Origin: Hyphomicrobiales bacterium
GTDB taxonomy: Bacteria; Pseudomonadota; Alphaproteobacteria; Rhizobiales; Beijerinckiaceae
Length of the DNA stretch: 64,000 bases
Assembly (NCBI GenBank): GCA_027484605.1
Contig: JAIXSR010000139.1
Span: 1 to 64,000 of the forward strand
Reading direction: 5' to 3'
Shown here one piece after another: positions 49,043 through 59,150 of this stretch (the first letter of the stretch is position 1; every line of letters starts with the position of its first letter). Below the pieces are notes generated by a model. The model was not told the origin of the DNA, did not search any database, and was given only the letters and a program-made list of their open reading frames with translations. The position numbers and the translations under genes are program-made.

Positions 49043-49201
49043 GTTCACGGCGATGCCCTGCTGCCGGCGAGCGCACAAGCACCGCACCCTCACCATGATT
49101 CCGACAGGAATTTCGGTTGATAGCCATCGCAACATCAACGATACGCTACGCCGAATGCAGTACCGTGCCCGGAAGGGGCATGCCCCGGGGCGGAGGAAAG
49201 G

Positions 49202-50227
49202 GTGAACAACGTGGACCAAGCCGCCGCGCGGGAAGATACCGCCGTCATGGCCCGTCGTGCCCGGATTATGAAAATCGCCGGCACCCTCGCCAGTGCCGCG
49301 CTGTTTGCCGTGTCGCTGGCCGTTCTTTACTGGCTGATTACCGAACTGGATGCGGCCGAGGTGAAGGCCGCCTTCGGTCGGGCAACCGCCAGCCAGATCT
49401 GGCTGGCACTTTTCTTCACGGCCATCTCCTATCTGATGCTGACCGGCTATGACTGGGTCGCCCTGCCGGCCGTCACGACGCAGAAGGTCCGCTACCGGAT
49501 TGCCGCCCTGGCCTCCTTCACGTCCTACGCCGTCAGCTTCACCCTGGGCTTCCCGCTTCTGACCGCGGCAACGGTGCGCTACTGGATCTATTCCAGCGTC
49601 GGGCTTGGCGCGAAGGCGATCGCCAGCCTCACGCTCATTGCGGGAATCACCTTCTGGCTCGGCATGGGTGTCGTGCTCGCGACCGTGATGATCATCCTGC
49701 CCGGTTCCGCCTCGACGTTCACGCGCTTGCCCTTGACCATGAATGTGCTGATCGGGCTCGCCGTCATGCTGGCCATCGGCATTTACCTCCTGGTGGTCAA
49801 GCGCGGCAATCGCAGCCTTTCCGTCCAGGGCTGGCAGCTCCGCCTGCCGGGCGTTCGGATCACCTCGCGCCAGATGGCCCTCGGCGCGGCCGATGTCTGT
49901 GCCGGCGCGGCCGTCCTCTTTGTCCTGTTGCCACCCGAGGCGCAGATCCCCTTCGCAACCATGCTGGCGGCCTATGTCTTCGCCTGCACGCTGGGGATTG
50001 CCAGCCATGCGCCGGGTGGAATCGGCGTCTTCGAGGCCACGATGCTGCTGGCCCTTCCCGGCGTCCCGCGGGAACAGCTCCTCGGCGCGCTGATGGTCTA
50101 TCGGCTCTGCTACTATGTCGTGCCCTTCATTCTTGCGCTCGTTCTGCTCGGCGTCCGCGAACTCATGATCCGGGCCGGCATGCTGCAACGCCAGCTTTCG
50201 GCACCCGACGAGGGCGACCATGCCTGA
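49202..50227 (+). CDS. Lysylphosphatidylglycerol synthase-like / UPF0104 integral membrane protein
   Basis: 341 aa polytopic; SYAVSFTLGFPLLTAATVRYWIYSSVGL and SHAPGGIGVFEATMLLAL motifs. Confidence 0.88.
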   Translation: MNNVDQAAAREDTAVMARRARIMKIAGTLASAALFAVSLAVLYWLITELDAAEVKAAFGRATASQIWLALFFTAISYLMLTGYDWVALPAVTTQKVRYRIAALASFTSYAVSFTLGFPLLTAATVRYWIYSSVGLGAKAIASLTLIAGITFWLGMGVVLATVMIILPGSASTFTRLPLTMNVLIGLAVMLAIGIYLLVVKRGNRSLSVQGWQLRLPGVRITSRQMALGAADVCAGAAVLFVLLPPEAQIPFATMLAAYVFACTLGIASHAPGGIGVFEATMLLALPGVPREQLLGALMVYRLCYYVVPFILALVLLGVRELMIRAGMLQRQLSAPDEGDHA

Positions 50228-51560
50228 TCCCGGGCTGCCCTCCGATCCCGCCGAGGATGTGCCGGAGGCACCGACCCTGCGTTCCATCGTCATGCGCTCG
50301 AATGTCCTGCGCCTGCTGGCCATCGCGGCGCTGGGCGGGCTGCTCCTCATGGCGCATCTCTCCAGCCTGCCCTGGCTGGCCCATCTCCTCGCGATCCTCG
50401 CGCTGGTTTTCGTCTTCCTCGGCTGGCGCACGCTCGAGCCTTCCGCGTTGCGCCGGGCCGATCCGGTCCGGGCGCTGCGCAATCTGCCGGACATGCGGCT
50501 GAATGCCGTGCTCGATGCCATGGTCTCGCCGACGATCCTGATCGACCATCGCGGCAACATGGTCCACGGCAATGCCGCCGCGCTGCGAACCTTGGGGGGG
50601 CTCCGGCTCGGGCATCCGGTTTCCTTTGCCCTGCGCGCGCCTGCCATGCTTGCCGCGCTCGAGACAGTTCTGGCCGGGCAGGCCGAGGCCCGCGCCGAGA
50701 TTGTCGAGCGCGTGCCGATCGAGCGGAGCTACGACATCGTCATCCGCCGTCTCGCCCAGGGCCCCGTCCTGCCGGCGAACGGGGTGGCCTACGCGGTGAT
50801 CTTCATGACCGATACGACCTCGGCGCGGCGCCTGGAGGCGATGCGCGCGGATTTCGTCGCGAATGCCAGCCACGAATTGCGCACGCCGCTGGCCTCGATC
50901 CTCGGCTTCATCGAGACGTTGCAGGGGCCCGCACGGGACGATGCGACCGCCCGCCGCAATTTCCTCGGCATCATGGAGAAGCAGGCCCGTCGCATGGCGC
51001 GCCTGATCGAAGACCTGCTCTCTCTCTCGAAAATCGAACTCAACGCCCATATCCCCCCCGCGGACACGGTCGACCTTCCGCTGCTGCTGCGTTCGGTGTC
51101 GGACGCGCTCGGCGGGCTCGCCCGGGATCGTGGCGTCCAGCTCCGGTTCGCGCTCGCCGAGGGGATGCCGCCGGTGACCGGAGATCGCGACGAACTGGTC
51201 CGGGTCTTCGAGAATCTCATCGAGAATGCGATCAAGTATGGCCAGAGTGGCGGCAAGGTCGATATCGTGCTCGAACCGGGCGAAGGGGAGTCGCCGGCCG
51301 ATCTGGTTGTCCATGTCCGTGATTACGGGCCCGGCATCGCCGAAGAACATCTCCCGCGCCTGACCGAGCGGTTCTACCGGGCCGATATCGGCGAAAGCCG
51401 CGTGCTGGGCGGGACCGGCTTGGGTCTGGCCATCGTCAAGCATATCGTGACCCGCCACCGGGGCCGCATGGCCATTGCCAGCACCTTGGGCGAGGGGGCT
51501 ACCTTCTCGGTTACATTGCCGGTAAGCAGGGAAGAAATCCGATTAAGTTCAGCAGGTTGA
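50220..51560 (+). CDS. phoR: Phosphate regulon sensor histidine kinase PhoR
   Basis: 446 aa; two N-terminal TM, PAS, FVANASHELRTPLASILGFIETLQGPARDD, ENLIENAIKYG; directly 5' of pst operon. Confidence 0.93.
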   Translation: MPDPGLPSDPAEDVPEAPTLRSIVMRSNVLRLLAIAALGGLLLMAHLSSLPWLAHLLAILALVFVFLGWRTLEPSALRRADPVRALRNLPDMRLNAVLDAMVSPTILIDHRGNMVHGNAAALRTLGGLRLGHPVSFALRAPAMLAALETVLAGQAEARAEIVERVPIERSYDIVIRRLAQGPVLPANGVAYAVIFMTDTTSARRLEAMRADFVANASHELRTPLASILGFIETLQGPARDDATARRNFLGIMEKQARRMARLIEDLLSLSKIELNAHIPPADTVDLPLLLRSVSDALGGLARDRGVQLRFALAEGMPPVTGDRDELVRVFENLIENAIKYGQSGGKVDIVLEPGEGESPADLVVHVRDYGPGIAEEHLPRLTERFYRADIGESRVLGGTGLGLAIVKHIVTRHRGRMAIASTLGEGATFSVTLPVSREEIRLSSAG

Positions 51561-51561
51561 A

Positions 51562-51579
51562 CTGTCATCGTTTTGTCGT
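51562..51579 (+). promoter_or_regulatory. Pho box upstream of pstS
   Basis: CTGTCAT-CGTT-TTGTCGT matches the CTGTCAT-N4-CTGTCAT PhoB site with 2 mismatches; TAGAAG (51590-51595) lies 10 nt downstream as possible -10. Confidence 0.8.
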
Positions 51580-51652
51580 CCGGACCCGCTAGAAGCGTCT
51601 GTGCCGGTCGCCTTTCCCCCTTCGCGATCGGGCTAACAAGGAGAGTCCCCAG

Positions 51653-52705
51653 ATGGGTTCGAAATTCCTCGGCGTGTCCGTGATTGCCCTCGCCATGGCC
51701 GTGAGTGCCGGCGTTGCGTCCGCGCGCGACCAGATCCGTATCGTTGGTTCGTCGACTGTTTATCCGTTCACGACGGCGGTGGCCGAGCAGCTCGGCAAGA
51801 CCGGCGGCGTGAAGACTCCGGTGGTTGAGTCCACCGGCACCGGCGGCGGCATGAAGATGTTCTGCGACGGCGTCGGTGTGAACTTCCCCGATGCCACCAA
51901 TGCCTCGCGCCGCATGAAGGCCGGCGAGTTCGAGTCCTGCCAGAAGAACGGCGTCAAGGACATCATCGAACTGATGGTCGGCTATGACGGCCTGACCCTG
52001 TCGCATTCCAAGAAGTCGGCCCCGATGAAGCTGACCCGCGCTCAGGTCTTCCTGGCGCTGGCCAAGAACGTCCCGGGTCCGGATGGCAAGCTTGTTCCGA
52101 ATCCCTACAAGACCTGGAACCAGATCGACCCGTCGCTGCCGAACAAGCCGATCGAGATCCTCGGCCCGCCGCCGACCTCGGGCACGCGTGACTCGCTCCA
52201 TGAACTGGTGATGGAGCCGGGTGCCGAACAGATTGCGGTGCTGAAGGCCCTCAAGGCTTCGGATCGCAAGGCTTTCGACGCCGCCTGGAAGACCATCCGT
52301 GAAGACGGTGCCTATGTCGAAGCTGGCGAGAACGATAACGTCATCGTGCAGAAGCTCGAATCCAACCCGAATGCCTTCGGCGTCTTCGGCTTCTCGTTCC
52401 TTGAAGAAAATGCCGCCAAGATCCAGGGCGTGACCATTGACGGCGTCGTGCCGGAAATGGACACCATCTCCGCGCTGAAATACGGCCCCTCGCGTGAGCT
52501 CTTCGTCTATGTGAAGAAGGCCCATGTCGGCGTCGTTCCGGGTCTCGACAAGTTCGCCTTGGAATATGTTTCGGATCGTGCTGCCGGCGACGGCGGCTAT
52601 CTCGAGAAGAAGGGCCTCGTGCCGGTGCCGAAGGCCAAGCTGGCGGAAGCCAAGGCCAATGTTGCCGCCATGAAGGTCATGACGGGCGAAGGCCTGCCGA
52701 AGTAA
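51653..52705 (+). CDS. pstS: Phosphate ABC transporter substrate-binding protein PstS
   Basis: 350 aa; signal peptide, DQIRIVGSSTVYPFTTAVAEQLG, ESTGTGGGMKMFCDGVG, GTRDSLHEL. Confidence 0.95.
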   Translation: MGSKFLGVSVIALAMAVSAGVASARDQIRIVGSSTVYPFTTAVAEQLGKTGGVKTPVVESTGTGGGMKMFCDGVGVNFPDATNASRRMKAGEFESCQKNGVKDIIELMVGYDGLTLSHSKKSAPMKLTRAQVFLALAKNVPGPDGKLVPNPYKTWNQIDPSLPNKPIEILGPPPTSGTRDSLHELVMEPGAEQIAVLKALKASDRKAFDAAWKTIREDGAYVEAGENDNVIVQKLESNPNAFGVFGFSFLEENAAKIQGVTIDGVVPEMDTISALKYGPSRELFVYVKKAHVGVVPGLDKFALEYVSDRAAGDGGYLEKKGLVPVPKAKLAEAKANVAAMKVMTGEGLPK

Positions 52706-52730
52706 GGCTGCGACAGCAGTCGAAAACCTG

Positions 52731-52751
52731 ACCGGCGCCGCTGGCGCCGGT
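52731..52751. repeat. Strong stem-loop between pstS and pstC
   Basis: ACCGGCGCC-GCT-GGCGCCGGT, perfect 9-bp stem, followed by CTTTGTC. Confidence 0.8.
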
Positions 52752-52772
52752 CTTTGTCAGCGGGGGTCGGCA

Positions 52773-54140
52773 GTGACAGGTCTGTATTACGCGCTCATGA
52801 TCGCGCTTGCCCTCGGGGCGTATATCCTCGTGAGAGGGCGTGCAACCACGCTCGCCAACGGCCAGGTCCTGCATTCCCGCCCGAATTATCACGGCCTGCT
52901 GGCCGCTTCGCAGGTCGTCCTGCCGATGATCCTGATCCATCTTGTCGGATCGATCTTCGCCTCACGCTTCGTCGAGCATCAGGCGCTGACAGCGATGGAC
53001 CCGGCGCTCCTGAGCGACGAGTTGCGCCGGGGTGCAGCCTTCCGCGAGATCCGTGAATTTGCGGCCGGCCGCGGCGCGGCAACGGCTACGCAGGCGCTCC
53101 AGGCTGGCGCCGCGATGTACGCCTATCTCGCCGCCCTGACCAACTGGGCGGTTCTCGGCCTTGGCCTCGCGGTCGGTATCGCCATGGCCATGTTCTCCAT
53201 GCGCAGCATCTCGACCGAGTTCCGCGCGCGGAACCGGTTCGAGAAGGTGGTGCGGTATCTCCTCCTGGCCTGCGCGACCGTCGCTGTCATCACCACGATC
53301 GGGATCGTCTTCTCGGTCCTGTTCGAGACCTTCCGGTTCTTCCAGAAGGTGTCGCCGATCGATTTCCTCTTCGGCACCCACTGGTCGCCGCAAACCGCGA
53401 TCCGCGCCGATCAGGGCGGTTCATCGGGCTCCTTCGGCATGGTGCCGCTGCTGGTCGGCACGCTGCTGATCTCCACCATCGCGATTCTTGTCGCCGGCCC
53501 CATCGGCCTCTTCGCGGCGATCTACATGGCCGAATACGCGTCGCCGAAATTCCGCGCCTTCGCCAAGCCGCTCCTCGAGATCCTGGCCGGCATTCCCACC
53601 GTGGTGCTCGGCTTCTTCGCGGCCCTTACCGTGGCACCGCTGATCCGCGAGGTCGGGACATCCCTGGGCCTCAGCGTCGCCTCCGAAAGCGCCCTCGCGG
53701 CCGGCCTCGTTATGGGGATCATGATCATTCCCTTCGTGTCATCCCTTTCGGACGACGTGATCACCGCTGTACCGCAATCGCTGCGGGACGGTTCCTACGG
53801 CATGGGCGCGACCCGGTCGGAGACGATCAAGAAGGTCGTCCTGCCGGCGGCGCTTCCAGGCATCGTCTCGGCCTTCATGCTCGCGATCTCGCGCGCGGTC
53901 GGCGAGACCATGATCGTCGTGATGGCCGCCGGCCTTGCCGCCAACCTGTCCTTCAACCCGCTCGACGCGGTGACGACCTTCACGGTGCAGATCAAGACGA
54001 TCCTCGTGGGCGACCAGGAATTCGACAGTGCCAAGACATTGTCGGCCTTCGCGCTCGGCTTCGTGCTCTTCTTCTTCACCCTTTCGCTCAACGTCATCGC
54101 GCTCGCGATCGTCCGGAAGTATCGGGAACAATATGACTGA
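52773..54140 (+). CDS. pstC: Phosphate ABC transporter permease PstC
   Basis: 455 aa; PLLEILAGIPTVVLGFFA, GATRSETIKKVVLPAALPGIVSAFMLAISRAVGETMIV. Confidence 0.96.
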   Translation: MTGLYYALMIALALGAYILVRGRATTLANGQVLHSRPNYHGLLAASQVVLPMILIHLVGSIFASRFVEHQALTAMDPALLSDELRRGAAFREIREFAAGRGAATATQALQAGAAMYAYLAALTNWAVLGLGLAVGIAMAMFSMRSISTEFRARNRFEKVVRYLLLACATVAVITTIGIVFSVLFETFRFFQKVSPIDFLFGTHWSPQTAIRADQGGSSGSFGMVPLLVGTLLISTIAILVAGPIGLFAAIYMAEYASPKFRAFAKPLLEILAGIPTVVLGFFAALTVAPLIREVGTSLGLSVASESALAAGLVMGIMIIPFVSSLSDDVITAVPQSLRDGSYGMGATRSETIKKVVLPAALPGIVSAFMLAISRAVGETMIVVMAAGLAANLSFNPLDAVTTFTVQIKTILVGDQEFDSAKTLSAFALGFVLFFFTLSLNVIALAIVRKYREQYD

Positions 54141-55881
54141 CACCTCGATCGCTCCGCCCGCGACGGGCACCCGCACGTTCGACTATGGTTCCGACGAAGC
54201 CCTTGCACGGGTGAAGCGGCGCTACCAGGCGGAAGGCCGGTTCAAGCTCTATGGTCTGCTTGCCGTGCTCTTCGCCGGAGCCTTCGTCTTCGTGCTGCTG
54301 GCGGATATCGTCCGCAAGGGCATGCCGGCCTTCTTCGAGCATCGCGTGGTCATGACGCTGGACCTCGATGCCAGCCTCATCGATCCGACGGGACGCCGGG
54401 AAGTCGATGCCCTGCGGAACGGCGACTACAACAAGATCGTCATGGATGCATGGCGCGCGAACTTCCCGGAAGTGACGCAGCGTGCCGAACGCCGCCGGCT
54501 GGAAGCGCTCGTCTCCAGTGGCGCTGCCGACGATCTGCGCGGCGCCATCCTGCGGGATCCGTCCCTGATCGGCAAGAAACTCCGCTTTCCGGTTCTCCTC
54601 TCGGATGATGCCGATCTCCACTTCAAGGGCCTCTCGACCGGCATGTCCGCTGTCGCCGGAAACGGCGCTCTCGATGTCCAGGTCAATGGCCGCGAGGTCA
54701 CTCTGATCGGTTCGGGCCAGCCTTTCGCAACCATCCTCGCCGATGTGAAGGCGGGCCTGCTGCGGGATGCCGATCGGGCCAATGCCGAGCTTGCCCGCCT
54801 GCCGGCCTCCCAGCAGGGCGGGCAGAACGTGGCCCTGGACGCCAAGCGCGCCGAACTCACCGCACGCGTGGCGGATCTGAAGCGCCGCGCGGGCGATGCC
54901 GGTGGTGCGGAAATGATCGATTTCGCCGCCATGCCGAGCCGGATCGTCCGGGCAGAAGGTGCCTTCATCCAGCTCCGCGAGATCGGGCCGGCCTCGGCGA
55001 AAGGCTTCCTCCTCGTTGCGCCGCAGCGCGCGATCACGCGTCTCGATGCATGGACCGTGACGACCTTCGCGACCCCGGAAAGCAACCGGAAGGCCAGCGA
55101 TGCCGATATCGCCTGGCTTGAATCCCTCAATGCGCGCGGCGTCATCGAGAAGGCCTTCGCAACGCGGTTCTTCACCAGCGGTGACAGCCGCGAGCCCGAA
55201 CTGGCTGGCATCCGCGGTGCCTTGATTGGCTCGGCCCTCACGCTGCTGGTGACTTTGATCGTCTGCCTGCCGCTTGGCGTCGGTGCAGCGGTCTATCTCG
55301 AGGAATTTGCCCCGAAGAACCGTTTGACCGATATTCTCGAGGTCAACATCAACAATCTGGCGGCCGTGCCGTCGATCGTCTTCGGCCTGCTCGGCCTCGC
55401 GATGTTCCTCAACTTCTTCGGCCTGCCACGATCCGCGCCGCTGGTCGGCGGGCTTGTCCTGGCGCTGCTGGTCCTGCCGACGATCATCATCGCCAGCCGC
55501 GCGGCCTTGAGTGCCGTGCCGCCCTCGATCAAGGAAGCGGCGCTCGGCGTCGGAGCCTCACATCAGCAGGCGATCTTCCATCATGTCCTGCCGCTGGCGA
55601 TGCCGGGCATCATGACCGGCACGATCATCGGCATGGCCCATGCGCTCGGCGAGACGGCGCCCCTGCTGATGATCGGCATGGTCGCCTTCATCGTTGACAT
55701 TCCGCAGGCCGTCACCGATCCGGGCACGGTTCTCCCGGTCCAGATCTATCTCTGGTCGGACCTGCCCGAAATCGCCTTCCAGGCCAAGACGGCCGGGGCC
55801 ATCCTCGTCCTGCTGGCCTTTCTCTTCATCATGAATGGCGCGGCCATTCTCCTGCGGCGTCGCTTCGAGCGGCGCTGGTAA
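54133..55881 (+). CDS. pstA: Phosphate ABC transporter permease PstA with N-terminal extension (DUF3333-like)
   Basis: ATG 54133 overlapping pstC stop; NINNLAAVPSIVFGLLGLAMFL, GASHQQAIFHHVLPLAMPGIMTGTIIGMAHALGETAPLLMIG. Confidence 0.96.
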   Translation: MTDTSIAPPATGTRTFDYGSDEALARVKRRYQAEGRFKLYGLLAVLFAGAFVFVLLADIVRKGMPAFFEHRVVMTLDLDASLIDPTGRREVDALRNGDYNKIVMDAWRANFPEVTQRAERRRLEALVSSGAADDLRGAILRDPSLIGKKLRFPVLLSDDADLHFKGLSTGMSAVAGNGALDVQVNGREVTLIGSGQPFATILADVKAGLLRDADRANAELARLPASQQGGQNVALDAKRAELTARVADLKRRAGDAGGAEMIDFAAMPSRIVRAEGAFIQLREIGPASAKGFLLVAPQRAITRLDAWTVTTFATPESNRKASDADIAWLESLNARGVIEKAFATRFFTSGDSREPELAGIRGALIGSALTLLVTLIVCLPLGVGAAVYLEEFAPKNRLTDILEVNINNLAAVPSIVFGLLGLAMFLNFFGLPRSAPLVGGLVLALLVLPTIIIASRAALSAVPPSIKEAALGVGASHQQAIFHHVLPLAMPGIMTGTIIGMAHALGETAPLLMIGMVAFIVDIPQAVTDPGTVLPVQIYLWSDLPEIAFQAKTAGAILVLLAFLFIMNGAAILLRRRFERRW

Positions 55882-55911
55882 TCGCACGCGGCGTAAACAA
55901 GGAAAGAGTCG

Positions 55912-56724
<813 letters not shown>

Positions 56725-56750
56725 TCCTGCGGCGATACGGAAAGCATGAC

Positions 56751-57464
56751 ATGACCCAGCATATCGTACGGGCCTATGACGAGGAACTCGGCATCCTCTC
56801 GGCCAAGATCAACCAGATGGGTGGCCTCGCCGAAGCCATGCTGACCGATGCCGTCGACTCGCTCGCGCGCTACGATGTCAGCAAGGCCCGGAGTGTCGTC
56901 GAGCGCGATGGCCAGCTTGATCTCCTGCAGAACGAGATCGAGGAACTGGCGGTCATTGTCATCGCCAAGCGTCAGCCCATGGCTAATGATCTGCGCCACA
57001 TCATGGGCGCGATCCGTATCGCCTCGGATATCGAGCGCATCGGCGACCTGATGAAGAACATCGCCAAGCGCGTGACCGTGATGGAGGATCGCTTCGTCGG
57101 CACGCGGTCGCTGGCGGGCATCCAGCACATGGCGCATCTCGTCCTCGGCCAGGTCAAGGCAGTGCTGGACAGCTTCGCCCAGAAGAGCCCTGATCTCGCC
57201 CGCCATGTCTGGCTGCATGATGGCGAGGTGGACCAGCTCAACAATTCGCTGTTCCGCGAGCTGCTCACCTACATGATGGAAGACCCGCGCTCGATCACCT
57301 TCTCGACGCATCTGCTCTTCATCGCCAAGAATATCGAGCGTGCCGGCGACCATGCGACCAATATCGCGGAAACGGTGTATTTCATCGAGACCGGGCAGCA
57401 GCTGAGCGGCCCGCGTCCGAAGGGCGATTCCTCGGTCTTTGCGGTTTCCGCGCCGGGCAAGTGA
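56751..57464 (+). CDS. phoU: Phosphate signaling complex protein PhoU
   Basis: ATG 56751; HIVRAYDEELGILSAKINQMGGLAEAMLTDAVDSL, RIASDIERIGDLMKNIAKR. Confidence 0.96.
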   Translation: MTQHIVRAYDEELGILSAKINQMGGLAEAMLTDAVDSLARYDVSKARSVVERDGQLDLLQNEIEELAVIVIAKRQPMANDLRHIMGAIRIASDIERIGDLMKNIAKRVTVMEDRFVGTRSLAGIQHMAHLVLGQVKAVLDSFAQKSPDLARHVWLHDGEVDQLNNSLFRELLTYMMEDPRSITFSTHLLFIAKNIERAGDHATNIAETVYFIETGQQLSGPRPKGDSSVFAVSAPGK

Positions 57465-57471
57465 GGCCAGC

Positions 57472-58173
57472 ATGGCACCCCGCATCATGGTTGTGGAAGA
57501 CGAGGAGGCGCTGGCCATCCTCCTGCGCTACAACCTGACCGCCGAGGGCTACGAGGTCGATCATGTCGCCCGGGGCGACGAGGCGGATCTCCGCCTGAAG
57601 GAATCGGTGCCGGATCTGCTGATCCTCGACTGGATGCTGCCGGCGCTTTCGGGGATCGAGATCTGCCGGCGCCTCCGGGCGCGGCCGGAAACAGCCCGCC
57701 TGCCTGTGATCATGCTGACGGCGCGCGGGGAGGAATCCGAGCGCATCCGCGGCCTGAGCCAGGGCGCCGACGATTATGTGGTCAAGCCCTTCTCGGTGCC
57801 GGAACTGGTGGCTCGCGTGCATGCCCTGCTGCGGCGGGCCAAGCCCGAGCATGTCGCCCATCGGCTCATGATCGGCGATATCGAGCTCGACCGGGTGACC
57901 AAGCGCGTGCGCAGGGGCGAGCGGGAACTTCATCTCGGCCCGACGGAATTCCGGCTGCTCGAATTCCTGATGAAAAGTCCGGGCCGTGTCTTTGCCCGCG
58001 ACCACCTGCTGGATTCCGTCTGGGGGCAGGATGTCTATGTCGACGAGCGCACGGTGGACGTGCATGTCGGTCGCCTGCGGAAGGTGCTGAACCGGCGTGG
58101 CCAGGCGGATCCCATCCGCACCGTGCGCGGCGCCGGCTATGCCTTCGACGAGACATTCGGCCGCAGGGCCTGA
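57472..58173 (+). CDS. phoB: Phosphate regulon response regulator PhoB
   Basis: ATG 57472; MVVEDEEALAILLRYNLTAEGYEV, LDWMLPALSGIEICRRLR, C-terminal winged helix RTVDVHVGRLRKVL. Confidence 0.95.
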   Translation: MAPRIMVVEDEEALAILLRYNLTAEGYEVDHVARGDEADLRLKESVPDLLILDWMLPALSGIEICRRLRARPETARLPVIMLTARGEESERIRGLSQGADDYVVKPFSVPELVARVHALLRRAKPEHVAHRLMIGDIELDRVTKRVRRGERELHLGPTEFRLLEFLMKSPGRVFARDHLLDSVWGQDVYVDERTVDVHVGRLRKVLNRRGQADPIRTVRGAGYAFDETFGRRA

Positions 58174-58182
58174 AATATCCGC

Positions 58183-58204
58183 AAAAAAGGGGCGTTGCCG
58201 CCCC
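58183..58204 (-). terminator. Rho-independent terminator downstream of gcrA
   Basis: Minus strand GGGGCG-GCAA-CGCCCC-TTTTTT. Confidence 0.85.
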
Positions 58205-58233
58205 CTCTGACCCTCAAGTCACTCCGATTTGTC

Positions 58234-58713
58234 TCAGCCGCCCCGGCGCCGGTCACCCTGCGGCTGGAACGCGACCCGGGCATGGGCCTCGCAATAGGTC
58301 CGCCCCGCGCCGCAATCGGCACCGCAATAGACGAAATCGGCATGAAGCGGATCGCCGATCGGCCAGCGGCAAAGGCCTTCGCGCAATTCCATGATCGAGA
58401 TCCGGCGCGAGATCGGAATCACGACATTCTCCCGCACCGGGACCACCTCGGTCACGGCTTCCATCATCTCGACCACGGCAAGGTTGCCCCGCACGGAAAT
58501 GGTGGTCGTACGCGCAGCGGTCTTCACCACCTTGCGGGGGCGCGCCACGCTGGCCGGCTTGGCCTTGGCCCGGCCTGACAGGCCGAGGCGATGCACCTTG
58601 CCGATGACGGCATTCCGGGTGACACCGCCCAGTTCGGCGGCAATCTGGCTGGCGCTCAACCCTTCGCTCCACAGTTTCTTCAACTGCTCGATGCGGTTGT
58701 CGTCCCACGACAT
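58234..58713 (-). CDS. gcrA: GcrA family cell cycle regulator
   Basis: ATG 58713; MSWDDNRIEQLKKLWSEGLSASQIAAELGGVTRNAVIGKVHRLGLSGR; C-terminal LCRWPIGDP...FVYCGADCGAGRTYCEAHARVAFQP. Confidence 0.96.
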   Translation of the reverse strand: MSWDDNRIEQLKKLWSEGLSASQIAAELGGVTRNAVIGKVHRLGLSGRAKAKPASVARPRKVVKTAARTTTISVRGNLAVVEMMEAVTEVVPVRENVVIPISRRISIMELREGLCRWPIGDPLHADFVYCGADCGAGRTYCEAHARVAFQPQGDRRRGG

Positions 58714-58764
58714 TGTTGCCTCCTCGCCTGCCTGCGCGGCGACCTGGCAGAATCCCTCACCGTG

Positions 58765-58860
58765 GCTTGCAAAGACGCAAGCAACCAACCGGAACATCCG
58801 GAGGGGAGAAACCTGACCAGAGACCGCACGCCGTGTCGGCGCTTCTTGACCTGCCGACAC
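58765..58860. repeat. Series of three perfect inverted repeats upstream of gcrA
   Basis: GCTTGC-N6-GCAAGC (58765-58782), CCGGA-ACA-TCCGG (58789-58801), GTGTCGGC-N12-GCCGACAC (58833-58860). Confidence 0.65.
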
Positions 58861-59039
58861 CTTGCCTCTGCCCGGGACACTAGCCGAAGCTGCGCCCAAG
58901 GTTGAGAGTCGGGGCTGCAACAGCACCCGTTTTCAACAGGCATAATCAGCAATCGCTCAACTCGCCCGCCGTGAGTCGGAACTGTGGCAGACGCGTGAAT
59001 TATTGACTTTTCGGTCGTTCTCTCGCAAAGAAACAACAT

Positions 59040-59070
59040 GCCGCCCGGTTCGAGGCGGCCTTCTTTTTTT
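59040..59070 (+). terminator. Terminator-like hairpin in the argD upstream region
   Basis: GCCGCC-N8-GGCGGC followed by CTTCTTTTTTT; 5' of argD, downstream of a TTGACT element. Confidence 0.7.
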
Positions 59071-59150
59071 GGCGAGGATTTTCGCCAATGGCCGGCCGCG
59101 GGAGCGGGCCAATTGGCCAGCCGGCAGGCCCAACCCGGCAGGAGGGTATC

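Noticed and set aside
49190-49200. Pho box ahead of the UPF0104-phoR pair
   Set aside because: The 49043-49201 intergenic region contains no CTGTCAT-like tandem; only the pstS site is convincing
47918-50647. 909-aa minus-strand ORF across the SoxT-like, UPF0104 and phoR genes
   Set aside because: Spans several well-supported genes and an intergenic region in antisense, low-complexity charged sequence, no recognisable fold
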